A stretch of 29,090 nucleotides of DNA from Thalassotalea_B sp049613795 (lineage in GTDB: Bacteria; Pseudomonadota; Gammaproteobacteria; Enterobacterales; Alteromonadaceae). Location of the stretch: assembly GCA_049613795.1 (NCBI GenBank), contig JBMZCX010000036.1, positions 1 to 29,090 on the forward strand, read 5' to 3'. Both the position numbers and the translations under genes were made by a program. Shown here in pieces: positions 1-7,902 of this stretch. Numbering within the stretch: position 1 is the stretch's first letter; each line of letters starts with the position of its first letter. The notes under the pieces are model-generated. The model ran no database searches. It saw nothing but the letters and a program-made list of their open reading frames with translations, and was not told the origin of the DNA.

Positions 1-801
1 TTATCTTAACCATTTTTTCGGCGGTGTTCTAAGGCTACGTTCCGAAAAAACGCTGTTATCAATGCCTAAATTGTATTGCACACCACGAAACTGCATTTCT
101 GTAAAACTATTGTCGGTTAAGTCGGTAATTTTTGAATGCATTACCGTGGTAAATCCATCGATTATTTGCGTTTTTAATACCTGCATTTGGCGAGTGGCTT
201 TATCACTTTCATTATAATAAGTAACCTGCATCGGTAAAAACGTACTTTGGTCTATTGCGACTTGATACCATGAAAATTCAACAGTTTCAGGGTTTTTAGG
301 TACTGCTTTAATAAGGTAACGGCCGTTTTCTACGCCTAATAAGGTAAAATTATCTTCTTTTGGGTTTCTGCCTGAAACGTCTTCATAGAAAAAATGCGCT
401 CCAACAAAAGAGGTGCGTTTATCGCCAGCTGAAATACGCTTTACTAGGTCGAGTGCTGGCAAATATAACCAACGATCGTCATCGCCATTGACCTTTTTAG
501 TAACTCTAAATACGGTGCCGTTTACGTCGCTTGGGCGAGAAAAAAATACTAGCATGTCTTGGTTGCCTAAGTCCGCAGTGTCTTTTCTTAAAATGGTAAA
601 TTGTCGCATTTGTTTATTGCCTTGTTGGTCGACAATAATCATACGCGCTTGGGTTCTACCATCGTCACCTGCGTAGTAAGATGCCAAGTTAGCCTTTTCA
701 ATAATCTTATTCACATCGGTTAATGTTGCTGCAGGTGTAGTTGTACTGATTAGCACTAACAAGCTGAACAATAAGCGGCTTACAGAGAAAGGCTTATTCA
801 T
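1..801 (-). CDS. LolA-like outer-membrane lipoprotein-sorting family protein
   Basis: A 266-residue exported protein. The N-terminus is a typical Sec signal peptide (basic residues at 3-9, a hydrophobic stretch at about 10-22, then TPAA as a likely cleavage area near residue 24). The mature part resembles the LolA/LolB-fold 'outer membrane lipoprotein-sorting protein' family, a beta-rich periplasmic fold thought to bind lipid or lipoprotein acyl chains; DRWLYLPAL and the SFVGAHFFYEDVSGR stretch are typical. Members are commonly encoded beside RND/MMPL-type exporters, as here. The ATG overlaps the end of the upstream RND gene by 8 bases (ATGAATAA), which indicates translational coupling. The stop codon is the first three bases of the window, so the gene is complete. 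The cargo is unknown; it is not the housekeeping LolA. Family assignment is fairly sure, specific function is not. Confidence 0.8.
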   Translation of the reverse strand: MNKPFSVSRLLFSLLVLISTTTPAATLTDVNKIIEKANLASYYAGDDGRTQARMIIVDQQGNKQMRQFTILRKDTADLGNQDMLVFFSRPSDVNGTVFRVTKKVNGDDDRWLYLPALDLVKRISAGDKRTSFVGAHFFYEDVSGRNPKEDNFTLLGVENGRYLIKAVPKNPETVEFSWYQVAIDQSTFLPMQVTYYNESDKATRQMQVLKTQIIDGFTTVMHSKITDLTDNSFTEMQFRGVQYNLGIDNSVFSERSLRTPPKKWLR

Positions 802-3331
802 TAGTTGATCCTTTTTTTGATGATAATATTAATAAGCTAGGTAATAACACTAAGGTGACTAACGCCGAGAGTGCCATAATACTCGCTAAGAAAAACCCAA
901 CTGTTATATAAGGCATTAAAGGTGAAAGTAATAACGGCGTAAAGCCAACCGCTATAACAATAGCATTGCGTGAAATAGCGCGGCTTGGCTCTTGAAACAT
1001 TAATACTAACGCCTTTGATAAACTGCCTGTTGTTTTTTCTAATTCACGGGTACGCTGTAAAAAGTGAATGGCAAAGTCAATCGACAAACCTAATGTTAAC
1101 GCTGAAAGCACGGCAATGGGCATATCGTAGGCTTTGCCTAACCAGCCAATTAGGCCATAAATCATGGTAATGGTAAAGGTGAGCGGTAGCATGGCTAGTA
1201 CGCCATATTTGAATGAACGAAATAACGCTATCATCATTAAAAATACAATAACAAATGACGATAATAAACTCTTTAACATGCCGTTTACCATAGCGTCTTG
1301 CCACACAATGTTAAGGTACGATTTGCCCGCCCAATCAACGTTTAGTTCAACAGGGGCAGGGTGGTTTTCAATATAGTTTTCAATCCAATTGACCACTTGG
1401 GTGGTGTGTTGATTATCGCCGCTGGTCATTTGTAACCACAATAACGATTGCTGGTAGTCTTTGCTAACAAAATGCCATAAATCGTCAGGTCGATGAGACG
1501 ACTGATACTGCAATAAGGTTTGTGCAACGGCTTGTGGGCTTGCTGGAATAACAAAGTCTTTTGCATCACCGGTGTGTAATTCACGATTTACCGTTTTTAC
1601 GATATCGGCTAAGCCGTTACTTTTTCCAACAAACTCTGTGGCATTAATTGCTTGTTGTAGCTGCGCTAACCAGTTTAATATTTTGGGCTGAATGAAGAGT
1701 TTATTTTGATTGAAATTGTTTTCGGCGACTTGGTATAAGGTTGTTAACTCTTGGGAGAACTTGGGATCAGCGCTGAAGCTAAGATCGTCAAGCAATATTA
1801 GTAACTCTTGGCTGAATATCGACTGATGGCTAGGTTTTTTTGCTAAATAAGCAGTAATTTCAGTGGTGTTTAAGCCTTTGTTTTTTAGCGTTTCTAGCTC
1901 GGTTAAAAATGCTTTTGTTTCCCTGGGTTGGCTATTTTCGCTGGCTTTAAACACCAACCAAATATCATAAGTGCCAGCAAAGTGCTGATTTAACGCTTTA
2001 TCAGCAATGCGTATTTCATGATCGGCTTTAAACCAATTTACAGGGTTGTCGTTTATTACTATTTTACTTACCCCATAAGCACTTAATGCAAACAACGCCA
2101 TAGCGGCAATAACAATGAGTTTTGCTTTATTAGTGGCAAATGCTCCTAGTTTTTCTAAGCTAGCGCCTAAGCGGCCTTTTTGCTCCATACGCGCAATGGC
2201 AAGTTGTAGTTTATTTAAATTACTTTCACTGAGTCGAGACAAGTAAACAGGCAAAAATATAACGGTTAACGCGAATGCTAATAAAATGCCCGTGCCAATA
2301 AAAGCGCCAAATATTTTTACCGGGGGAATGGGCGTTAGTAATAGTGAATAAAAGCCGACAGCAGAAGTGATAGAGGTGAATAACATCGGCGTGTATAAAT
2401 GCTCCATTACTTTTTTCACCACTGCTCTGGCATTGTCGCCTGGCTTATAATTTTCAGCGAATTCTGAAAGAATATGAACCGAGTCAACCACAGCAATGGG
2501 CATTAAGAAAATGGCGATCATCGAGGACATTATATGCACAGTAAAGCCCATACCAATCAACGTACCCATAATAATAATCACTGTTGCCATAGCAACGATC
2601 ATTGGCGCTAATATTAAGGCAAAGTTTCGGAAAAAATACCACAGCAGAATAAAAATAGCTAAGCCCGCTAAAGGGGCGGCAACGCCCATTTGCACAAACA
2701 TTTCATAACCAAATTGGTCTTCAGCAATGGGTAACCCCGTTATATGGAAATCTAAATTAACGGTTAAATTTTTGGTATATGCTCTAACTTGTTCAGCAAT
2801 GCGATAACTTAATTCCTTTTTAGTGAGCGGTATATAAATAGCAATTGCTTTACCGTCGCCCGATACCAAGGTGTTATCAAGCATAGGTAAGCGTTTAATG
2901 GCGTGTTGTAATGCGGTGCTGGCGGCTTGAGTTTGTGGCGCTTGCTTCATTAAGTATTCAAAGCGGATACCGCCATTGACTTCTTGGGTAATATTGTCAA
3001 CTTCTGATAATGAAAGAACGTCTTTACTGATCACTCCCTCAAGCGTAATAATTTCGTCTGACAGCGCCTTTAATGCGGCTAAATTATTTGGAGTAAAAAT
3101 AGAATGCTCACTAATTGCACCAACTACCACCATGTCGTGCATAGTAAATTTTTGTTTGGTTTGATTATGAAAAATACGTGCGGCATTATCACTACTCAAC
3201 ATATTTTCAGGGTCGGTATCAATGGTTAAACTTGGCATCATTGCTAAGCTTATTAGCGTTAACAGCACGATTGTTGAATAAATTACCTTCGGCTGGTTAA
3301 GTGCAAAATTAAGAATTTTTGTGTAATTCAA
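794..3331 (-). CDS. RND superfamily exporter, MMPL type
   Basis: An inner-membrane exporter of about 845 residues with the duplicated RND layout: one TM helix at about 15-36, a large periplasmic loop, a five-to-six-helix bundle at about 215-370, a TM near 405-425, a second periplasmic loop to about 690, then a second helix bundle to the C-terminus. The VVDSVHIL and LSIDFAIHF segments in the helix bundles match the proton-relay TM4/TM10 region of this superfamily. It resembles the MMPL/HpnN-like branch (about 850 residues) rather than AcrB (about 1050). The frame is open to a TTG at 3364, but I prefer the TTG at 3331 (MNYTKIL...), which has GAGG five bases upstream; the outer TTG has no good ribosome site. 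It is co-transcribed with the LolA-like gene and lies opposite an ArsR regulator. Substrate is unknown; lipid or hydrophobic compounds are plausible. Confidence 0.82.
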   Translation of the reverse strand: MNYTKILNFALNQPKVIYSTIVLLTLISLAMMPSLTIDTDPENMLSSDNAARIFHNQTKQKFTMHDMVVVGAISEHSIFTPNNLAALKALSDEIITLEGVISKDVLSLSEVDNITQEVNGGIRFEYLMKQAPQTQAASTALQHAIKRLPMLDNTLVSGDGKAIAIYIPLTKKELSYRIAEQVRAYTKNLTVNLDFHITGLPIAEDQFGYEMFVQMGVAAPLAGLAIFILLWYFFRNFALILAPMIVAMATVIIIMGTLIGMGFTVHIMSSMIAIFLMPIAVVDSVHILSEFAENYKPGDNARAVVKKVMEHLYTPMLFTSITSAVGFYSLLLTPIPPVKIFGAFIGTGILLAFALTVIFLPVYLSRLSESNLNKLQLAIARMEQKGRLGASLEKLGAFATNKAKLIVIAAMALFALSAYGVSKIVINDNPVNWFKADHEIRIADKALNQHFAGTYDIWLVFKASENSQPRETKAFLTELETLKNKGLNTTEITAYLAKKPSHQSIFSQELLILLDDLSFSADPKFSQELTTLYQVAENNFNQNKLFIQPKILNWLAQLQQAINATEFVGKSNGLADIVKTVNRELHTGDAKDFVIPASPQAVAQTLLQYQSSHRPDDLWHFVSKDYQQSLLWLQMTSGDNQHTTQVVNWIENYIENHPAPVELNVDWAGKSYLNIVWQDAMVNGMLKSLLSSFVIVFLMMIALFRSFKYGVLAMLPLTFTITMIYGLIGWLGKAYDMPIAVLSALTLGLSIDFAIHFLQRTRELEKTTGSLSKALVLMFQEPSRAISRNAIVIAVGFTPLLLSPLMPYITVGFFLASIMALSALVTLVLLPSLLILSSKKGSTNE

Positions 3332-3375
3332 AGGAGCCTCGCTGCTGCAATTAGTGCTAAGCAAACACTGCTTAG

Positions 3376-3425
3376 TTTATATTAGCGTTTTCTAATGTAC
3401 TTTTATATTAGCATTTTCTAATGTA
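3376..3425. promoter_or_regulatory. Twin operator-like repeats between RND gene and arsR
   Basis: Two copies of a 24-base unit lie 26 bases apart (3376-3399 and 3402-3425) and differ at one position. Each contains the inverted repeat ATTAG-N6-CTAAT (ATTAGCRTTTTCTAAT, at 3381-3396 and 3407-3422). AT-rich palindromes of this kind are the usual targets of ArsR-family repressors of the BigR/HlyU/SqrR group. They sit between the divergent RND start (3331) and arsR start (3471), so one regulator could control both. A minus-strand -35-like TTGATA and -10-like TAATAT overlap the right-hand copy. That binding is by the neighbouring ArsR protein is inferred. Confidence 0.7.
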
Positions 3426-3470
3426 ATATCAAGCGGAATCTATTTAAGATAATTACCGAAGAGAATTAAC

Positions 3471-3782
3471 ATGACTAAGCCAATGGATATTGATATTGCA
3501 GAGATCCGCAACCATGCCACTAAAGCGGCTGACATGTTAAAAGCAATGAGTAATGTTAATCGGCTACTGATACTGTGCCATTTAGGGCAACAAGAAATGT
3601 CGGTGAGTGAACTAAATGCCCAAATAGACTTAAGTCAGTCGAGCCTTTCTCAACACTTAGCCCGTTTACGTAGCGACGGCTTAGTTGAAACACGTCGTGA
3701 ATCTCAAACCATTTATTACCGTATCGCGAATCCGTCGGTAGTTACGCTGATTGAATGCTTGCAAGACGAGTTTTGTGGGTAG
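3471..3782 (+). CDS. ArsR-family repressor, HlyU/BigR/SqrR-like thiol switch
   Basis: A 103-residue winged-helix repressor. The recognition helix region is LSQSSLSQHLARLRSDGLV (about 54-72), followed by the beta-wing at about 73-85. Cysteines are at 36, 96 and 102. The spacing C36/C102 (66 residues) matches the redox/persulfide-sensing pair of HlyU (C38/C104), and the same pair occurs in BigR and SqrR; the metal-site CVC motif of arsenic-type ArsR is absent. This suggests derepression by disulfide or polysulfide formation rather than by metal. Start ATG is preceded by GAAGAGAAT. It is transcribed away from the RND/LolA-like pair across twin palindromes, so autoregulation plus control of the exporter is likely. 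No persulfide dioxygenase or sulfur transporter lies nearby, which is unusual for BigR-type regulators. Confidence 0.85.
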   Translation: MTKPMDIDIAEIRNHATKAADMLKAMSNVNRLLILCHLGQQEMSVSELNAQIDLSQSSLSQHLARLRSDGLVETRRESQTIYYRIANPSVVTLIECLQDEFCG

Positions 3783-3794
3783 TGGGTGATTCGC

Positions 3795-4799
3795 TTAATC
3801 AGAAGAAAACAGTTTCTTCCTCACGGTTGCTCGATATTCACGTGGCGTTAAATCAAGTTCTTGCTTAAATAGTCGGGTGAGCTGCCCTTGGTCTTGATAG
3901 CCCACTTGGTAAGCAATTTCTTGAATGGTTAAGTTGCTAGAAGCGAGTAGCTCTTTTGCCATTTCTATTTTTAATCGCTGCCAAAATTTTATCGCGTTAA
4001 TACCATTGGCTGCTTTAAAGCGTCTGGTTAGGGTGCGTTGGCTTATACCAAATTGTTTGGCAAGTTCGGCCATCGAAAGGTCGGTATCTAAATTGGTTCG
4101 CATCCAAAATTGAATTTGACTAATTAATTCATCAGGATGGCGATCGGCTGCGCCTTCTAAATATCGTTGTTGTTCGTAAGATTTTCTTATTTCGTGAGAG
4201 AAGTTTCGTTCTACATGCTGTGCAGCATTTTTACCATAAATTTGGTCGATAATATGTACGACTATGTCTGCTAATGCATTTAAGCTGGCGGCACAATATA
4301 TTCGGTCTGATTGAGTAATAAAAAAATCTGGTTTGAGGTTTACCTTGGGGTAGTTTCGTCTGAATTGGTCTACATAATGCCAATGGGTCGTGGCTGGGTG
4401 GTGGTCTAAAATACCTGACTCTGCCATAAAACATACGCCTGTTCCACTACCAATTAAAGTTGAGCCTTGGTGCCAAATAGCGTTTAACCAACTCACTAAT
4501 TTTGGGTTTTTCATTAAAGCAGGGCGAGGGTTACGCCATAAACTTGGAATAAAAGCATAGTCGGGTAAAGCCGCAGTAGAAGTATCGGTATCGGGCAGTA
4601 GTTTTATTAATGAACGGGTTGAAACGGCGTTACTATTTTCTGCCACTAATTGAATATTTAGCCGGGCGGCATTTTTACTTTCTTGATAAGCAAGAGCCTC
4701 ACCTGCTCTTAGCATTTCTACAGGTAGGCTGACACTGGTGGCAAGCATGTCGTTATATAAAATCAGCGAAATTGTTATTTTTTTTCGTTTTAGGGCCAT
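3795..4799 (-). CDS. GlxA-family (AraC/DJ-1-PfpI) transcriptional regulator
   Basis: A 334-residue regulator. Residues about 8-175 form a DJ-1/PfpI (class I glutamine amidotransferase-like) domain, with the nucleophile-elbow sequence GTGVCFMAESG. Residues about 225-325 form an AraC-type DNA-binding domain with two helix-turn-helix units (LSMAELAKQFGISQRTLTRR and LTIQEIAYQVGYQDQGQLTR) and the family's C-terminal TPREYR. GlxA-type proteins regulate catabolic or stress genes; the DJ-1 domain is usually a ligand sensor rather than an active protease. Its stop is only 12 bases from the convergent arsR stop, leaving no room for a separate terminator. It is divergent from the FabY-like gene with 130 bases between, so it may regulate that gene; this is inference. 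The effector is unknown. Confidence 0.88.
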   Translation of the reverse strand: MALKRKKITISLILYNDMLATSVSLPVEMLRAGEALAYQESKNAARLNIQLVAENSNAVSTRSLIKLLPDTDTSTAALPDYAFIPSLWRNPRPALMKNPKLVSWLNAIWHQGSTLIGSGTGVCFMAESGILDHHPATTHWHYVDQFRRNYPKVNLKPDFFITQSDRIYCAASLNALADIVVHIIDQIYGKNAAQHVERNFSHEIRKSYEQQRYLEGAADRHPDELISQIQFWMRTNLDTDLSMAELAKQFGISQRTLTRRFKAANGINAIKFWQRLKIEMAKELLASSNLTIQEIAYQVGYQDQGQLTRLFKQELDLTPREYRATVRKKLFSSD

Positions 4800-4929
4800 A
4801 AAGCTGATTATTCAAGTAGTAACATGTAATGGTTGGCCATAATGGCATATTTATTGTCTTTTTATAACAATTATTTTGGCTGGTTTCCCCTTAAACTAGC
4901 GTTATTGTATAAATGTAAGAGAAAATCTA

Positions 4930-6825
4930 ATGACTGCTTTACCTGTAATTGTTGGCATGGGTGGCGTTAATGCTGCTGGCCGAACCTCATTTCATCAAGG
5001 CTTTCGCCGTATTGTTATTGACAAATTAAATGCTGAAGCACGAGAAGAAACGTTTGTTGGCTTAGCTACGCTAATGAATATTGTGCGTAGTGAAAATGGT
5101 CAATTGCTTGATCAACAAGATAATGCCTACACCCGTAGCGAAATTGAAGCAACGTTTGGCGAACAAATACTTGCAGGGACATTAATTCGAAAAATTGAAA
5201 AAAACCATTTCGATCCTGATGCAACACCATGGCAGCAAAAATTAACCATGGACTCAACCGAAGAAGCTATTTGTTTTGAAACGGCGTTACGCGATTTACC
5301 TACGCCATTACCAAGAACATGGACAGTAACTGACCTTGGCGAAAAAAGAGTGCGTGTTGAAATTCAAGGTGAGTTTTCAATAAAGCAAGACTCTGTACGC
5401 GACAACCCAATTAAAGCGGCAGGGCAGTTTCCTACAGGTTTTGAGCCGGCTAAGTTATATAATTCCCGCTATCAACCGCGTGGTTTACAAGCCACTATTT
5501 TTGGCGCGGCAGATGCTATTCATTCTACAGGCTTTAGCTGGCAAACACTGGCAAGCAAAGTTAGCCCTGACCAAATAGGTACTTACTCGGCGTCAGTATT
5601 TGGTCAAACCCAAGCCGAAGGTGTTGGCGGTATGATGCAAAACCGCCTTAAAGGCGAGCGTGTTTCTACTAAAAACTTGGCATTGGGGTTAAATACCATG
5701 TCTACTGACTTTATTAACGCTTATGTTACTGGCAGTGTAGGCACTACGTTTACCTCTACAGGGGCCTGTGCTACGTTTTTATATAATTTAAAGGCGGCGG
5801 TAAACGACATTCAAGCAGGGCGAATTCGTTTAGCCATAGTGGGCAGTAACGATTGTGCAATAACACCTGAAGTGATTGAAGGCTTCGGTAATATGAGCGC
5901 ACTTGCCAACGAAGAAGGGCTTAAAAAGCTTGATAATGCCGACAAAGTGGATTATCGCCGTACTAGTCGTCCTTTTGGTCAAAACTGTGGCTTTACCATT
6001 GGTGAAGCTGCACAATTTTTAGTGATAATGGATGACGCGTTAGCTGTTGAATTAGGTGCCGATGTATTAGGTGCAGTGGCTGATGTTTACACCAATGCAG
6101 ACGGTATTAAAAAGTCGATTACCGCACCAGGTCCTGGTAATTATATCACCATGGCTAAATCGGTTGCGCTGGCAAAAAGTATTTTGGGCGATGAAGCCGT
6201 TGAACAACGCAGTTTTATTTTAGCGCATGGCTCTAGCACACCACAAAACAGAGTAACAGAGTCATTAATTTATGACCGTATTGCCCGTAGTTTTAATATT
6301 AAAAACTGGCCAGTAGCTGCGCCTAAAGCGTATGTTGGTCATACTATTGGCCCAGCTAGTGGCGACCAAGTAGCTTGGGCGTTAGGTGTGTTTGCTCACA
6401 GTATTATGCCGGGCATTAATACCATTGACAAAGTGGCTGACGATGTTCACAGCGAACGTTTAAATATAGCTACTGATCATTGGCAATGTCAGGACATGGA
6501 CGTGGCTTTTATCAACTCGAAAGGCTTTGGTGGTAACAATGCAACTGCGACATTATTATCAGCGAAAGTGACTGCTGATATGATGGAAAAACGCTACGGT
6601 AAAGCGGCAATGAGTGCATATATAGACAAGCATGAACAAGTTAAAATTGCGCAACAACAATATCAAGAAAAAGCTGATTTAGGTAATTTTGAGTTGATTT
6701 ATCGTTTTGGAGACGGTGTCTTGTCTGACGACGATATTGAACTAAGCGCAACCGATATATCAATGACTGGGCTTGCACATAATATAGAACTGCCAAGCGA
6801 AAACCCGTTTAACGACATGGTTTAG
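4930..6825 (+). CDS. fabY: Beta-ketoacyl-ACP synthase, FabY-like
   Basis: A 631-residue condensing enzyme with the thiolase fold. The catalytic triad is visible: Cys280 in TGACATF, His433 in LAHGSSTPQN and His471 in VGHTIGPASGD. The length and the N-terminal LPVIVGMGGVNAAGRTSFHQGFRR stretch fit the Pseudomonas aeruginosa FabY family (about 634 residues), not FabB/FabF (about 410). FabY condenses acetyl-CoA with malonyl-ACP to start fatty acid synthesis, replacing or supplementing FabH; here that role is by homology only. The roughly 200-residue region before the ketosynthase core is characteristic of the family. It is monocistronic: a terminator follows at 6887-6936. A PUFA/polyketide role is less likely because no ACP, KR or CLF genes adjoin. 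Confidence 0.82.
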   Translation: MTALPVIVGMGGVNAAGRTSFHQGFRRIVIDKLNAEAREETFVGLATLMNIVRSENGQLLDQQDNAYTRSEIEATFGEQILAGTLIRKIEKNHFDPDATPWQQKLTMDSTEEAICFETALRDLPTPLPRTWTVTDLGEKRVRVEIQGEFSIKQDSVRDNPIKAAGQFPTGFEPAKLYNSRYQPRGLQATIFGAADAIHSTGFSWQTLASKVSPDQIGTYSASVFGQTQAEGVGGMMQNRLKGERVSTKNLALGLNTMSTDFINAYVTGSVGTTFTSTGACATFLYNLKAAVNDIQAGRIRLAIVGSNDCAITPEVIEGFGNMSALANEEGLKKLDNADKVDYRRTSRPFGQNCGFTIGEAAQFLVIMDDALAVELGADVLGAVADVYTNADGIKKSITAPGPGNYITMAKSVALAKSILGDEAVEQRSFILAHGSSTPQNRVTESLIYDRIARSFNIKNWPVAAPKAYVGHTIGPASGDQVAWALGVFAHSIMPGINTIDKVADDVHSERLNIATDHWQCQDMDVAFINSKGFGGNNATATLLSAKVTADMMEKRYGKAAMSAYIDKHEQVKIAQQQYQEKADLGNFELIYRFGDGVLSDDDIELSATDISMTGLAHNIELPSENPFNDMV

Positions 6826-6886
6826 CAGGTAATTAATTTTGATGTAAGAAATTGGTGTAAAAACCGAGCATTAAAAATATCAAGTA

Positions 6887-6936
6887 AAGCTATGTAATAA
6901 GCACTGCCAAGGAGTGTGAGTTACATGGCTTTTTTT
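6887..6936 (+). terminator. Rho-independent terminator of the fabY-like gene
   Basis: An outer stem AAGCTATGTAA (6887-6897) pairs with TTACATGGCTT with one G-U pair, encloses an inner CACT/AGTG stem, and is followed by a run of seven T (6930-6936). It lies 61 bases after the stop codon. Confidence 0.8.
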
Positions 6937-6982
6937 AGGGGGTTAAAAAAAGTAAAATAAATATAATAAGTTTATAACTTGT

Positions 6983-7010
6983 TTGACATAATATGTCATC
7001 AAGGTTAACT
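6983..7010 (+). promoter_or_regulatory. Candidate promoter and operator palindrome upstream of YIP1-macAB operon
   Basis: A perfect palindrome TGACATAATATGTCA (6984-6998, arms of seven around a central A) overlaps a consensus -35 TTGACA (6983-6988). A weaker -10-like TTAACT follows at 7005-7010 (16-base spacer). The palindrome over the -35 is where a repressor would bind; the protein is unknown. The rest of the 305-base gap (6826-7130) holds the fabY-like terminator and an AT-rich leader; I see no other gene. Confidence 0.45.
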
Positions 7011-7130
7011 TGTTGCAAAAGCATTTATATTTACACATATTTCATTGCTAATTAATTCGCAGTAATAGCTAAAAACTAATAATAGTTACTGCTGTATACG
7101 GATATTCATTTATATAGGGGAAAAATCCAA

Positions 7131-7838
7131 ATGTCTGCAAATCCAATTCAAGCATGTTTAGACGTGCTTATGGCACCAACAAACGCTTTCACTAACATTA
7201 AAGACAAAAAAGGTTGGGCTTGGGTGCCTTTCTTTCTTGTTATTGTAATGACTTCGGTCGTTTTTGTGCATTATTTTAGTATTGTTAACATTGACTGGTA
7301 CCAAGACCAATCATTAGAGCAAGCCGCGGCGATGACAGGCATGTCGTTTGAAGAACTTAAAGCCGCTTCACCAGCAGTAGAAGCAACCAGTGCGATGATA
7401 CAAACGATTGTCTCAGTGGCTATAACCTTAATTGTAATGAACTTATTGAGCGCTGTTTATTATTTACTTGCGACTAAAGTAACGGCAAAAAATGATTATT
7501 CTTTTAAAGACTGGTATGCCTTTACTTGGTGGACCTGCATGCCTGTAGTGGTTAGCTCGTTAGCGTCAATTTTAGTGCTTTTCTTTGCGGCCGATGGCAA
7601 TATATCACTGAATGATATTCAACCAACCAGCTTAAATAGCTTGATTTTTTCAGTTGAAACATCACACGCATGGTATACCTTTTTAGAAGCTATTAACCTT
7701 TTCAACCTTTGGATCATTGCTATTGCTAGTGTTGGTTTGAAAGTATGGTTGAACATTAAAACGAAAAAAGCAGTAATTTTAGCACTTCTTCCAAGCCTTG
7801 TTATTTATGGCTTATGGGCACTGTACATCGCTCTTTAA
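7131..7838 (+). CDS. YIP1-family integral membrane protein
   Basis: A 235-residue inner-membrane protein with about five hydrophobic segments (near 30-50, 88-112, 130-155, 180-205 and 213-233) and the N-terminal PIQACLDVLMAPTNAFTNIK that is typical of bacterial YIP1-domain proteins. The bacterial family has no settled function. The start has GGGG ten bases upstream. It is the first gene of what looks like a four-gene operon with a MacAB-type exporter (64 bases to the preferred start of the next gene), so it may be an accessory membrane factor of that exporter; this rests on gene order alone. Confidence 0.78.
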   Translation: MSANPIQACLDVLMAPTNAFTNIKDKKGWAWVPFFLVIVMTSVVFVHYFSIVNIDWYQDQSLEQAAAMTGMSFEELKAASPAVEATSAMIQTIVSVAITLIVMNLLSAVYYLLATKVTAKNDYSFKDWYAFTWWTCMPVVVSSLASILVLFFAADGNISLNDIQPTSLNSLIFSVETSHAWYTFLEAINLFNLWIIAIASVGLKVWLNIKTKKAVILALLPSLVIYGLWALYIAL

Positions 7839-7902
7839 GCTCTTTTAAAATTATACCTAGCAAGTCATTGTGACTTTCTGGGTAAAACATCTGGTTATTC
7901 TC

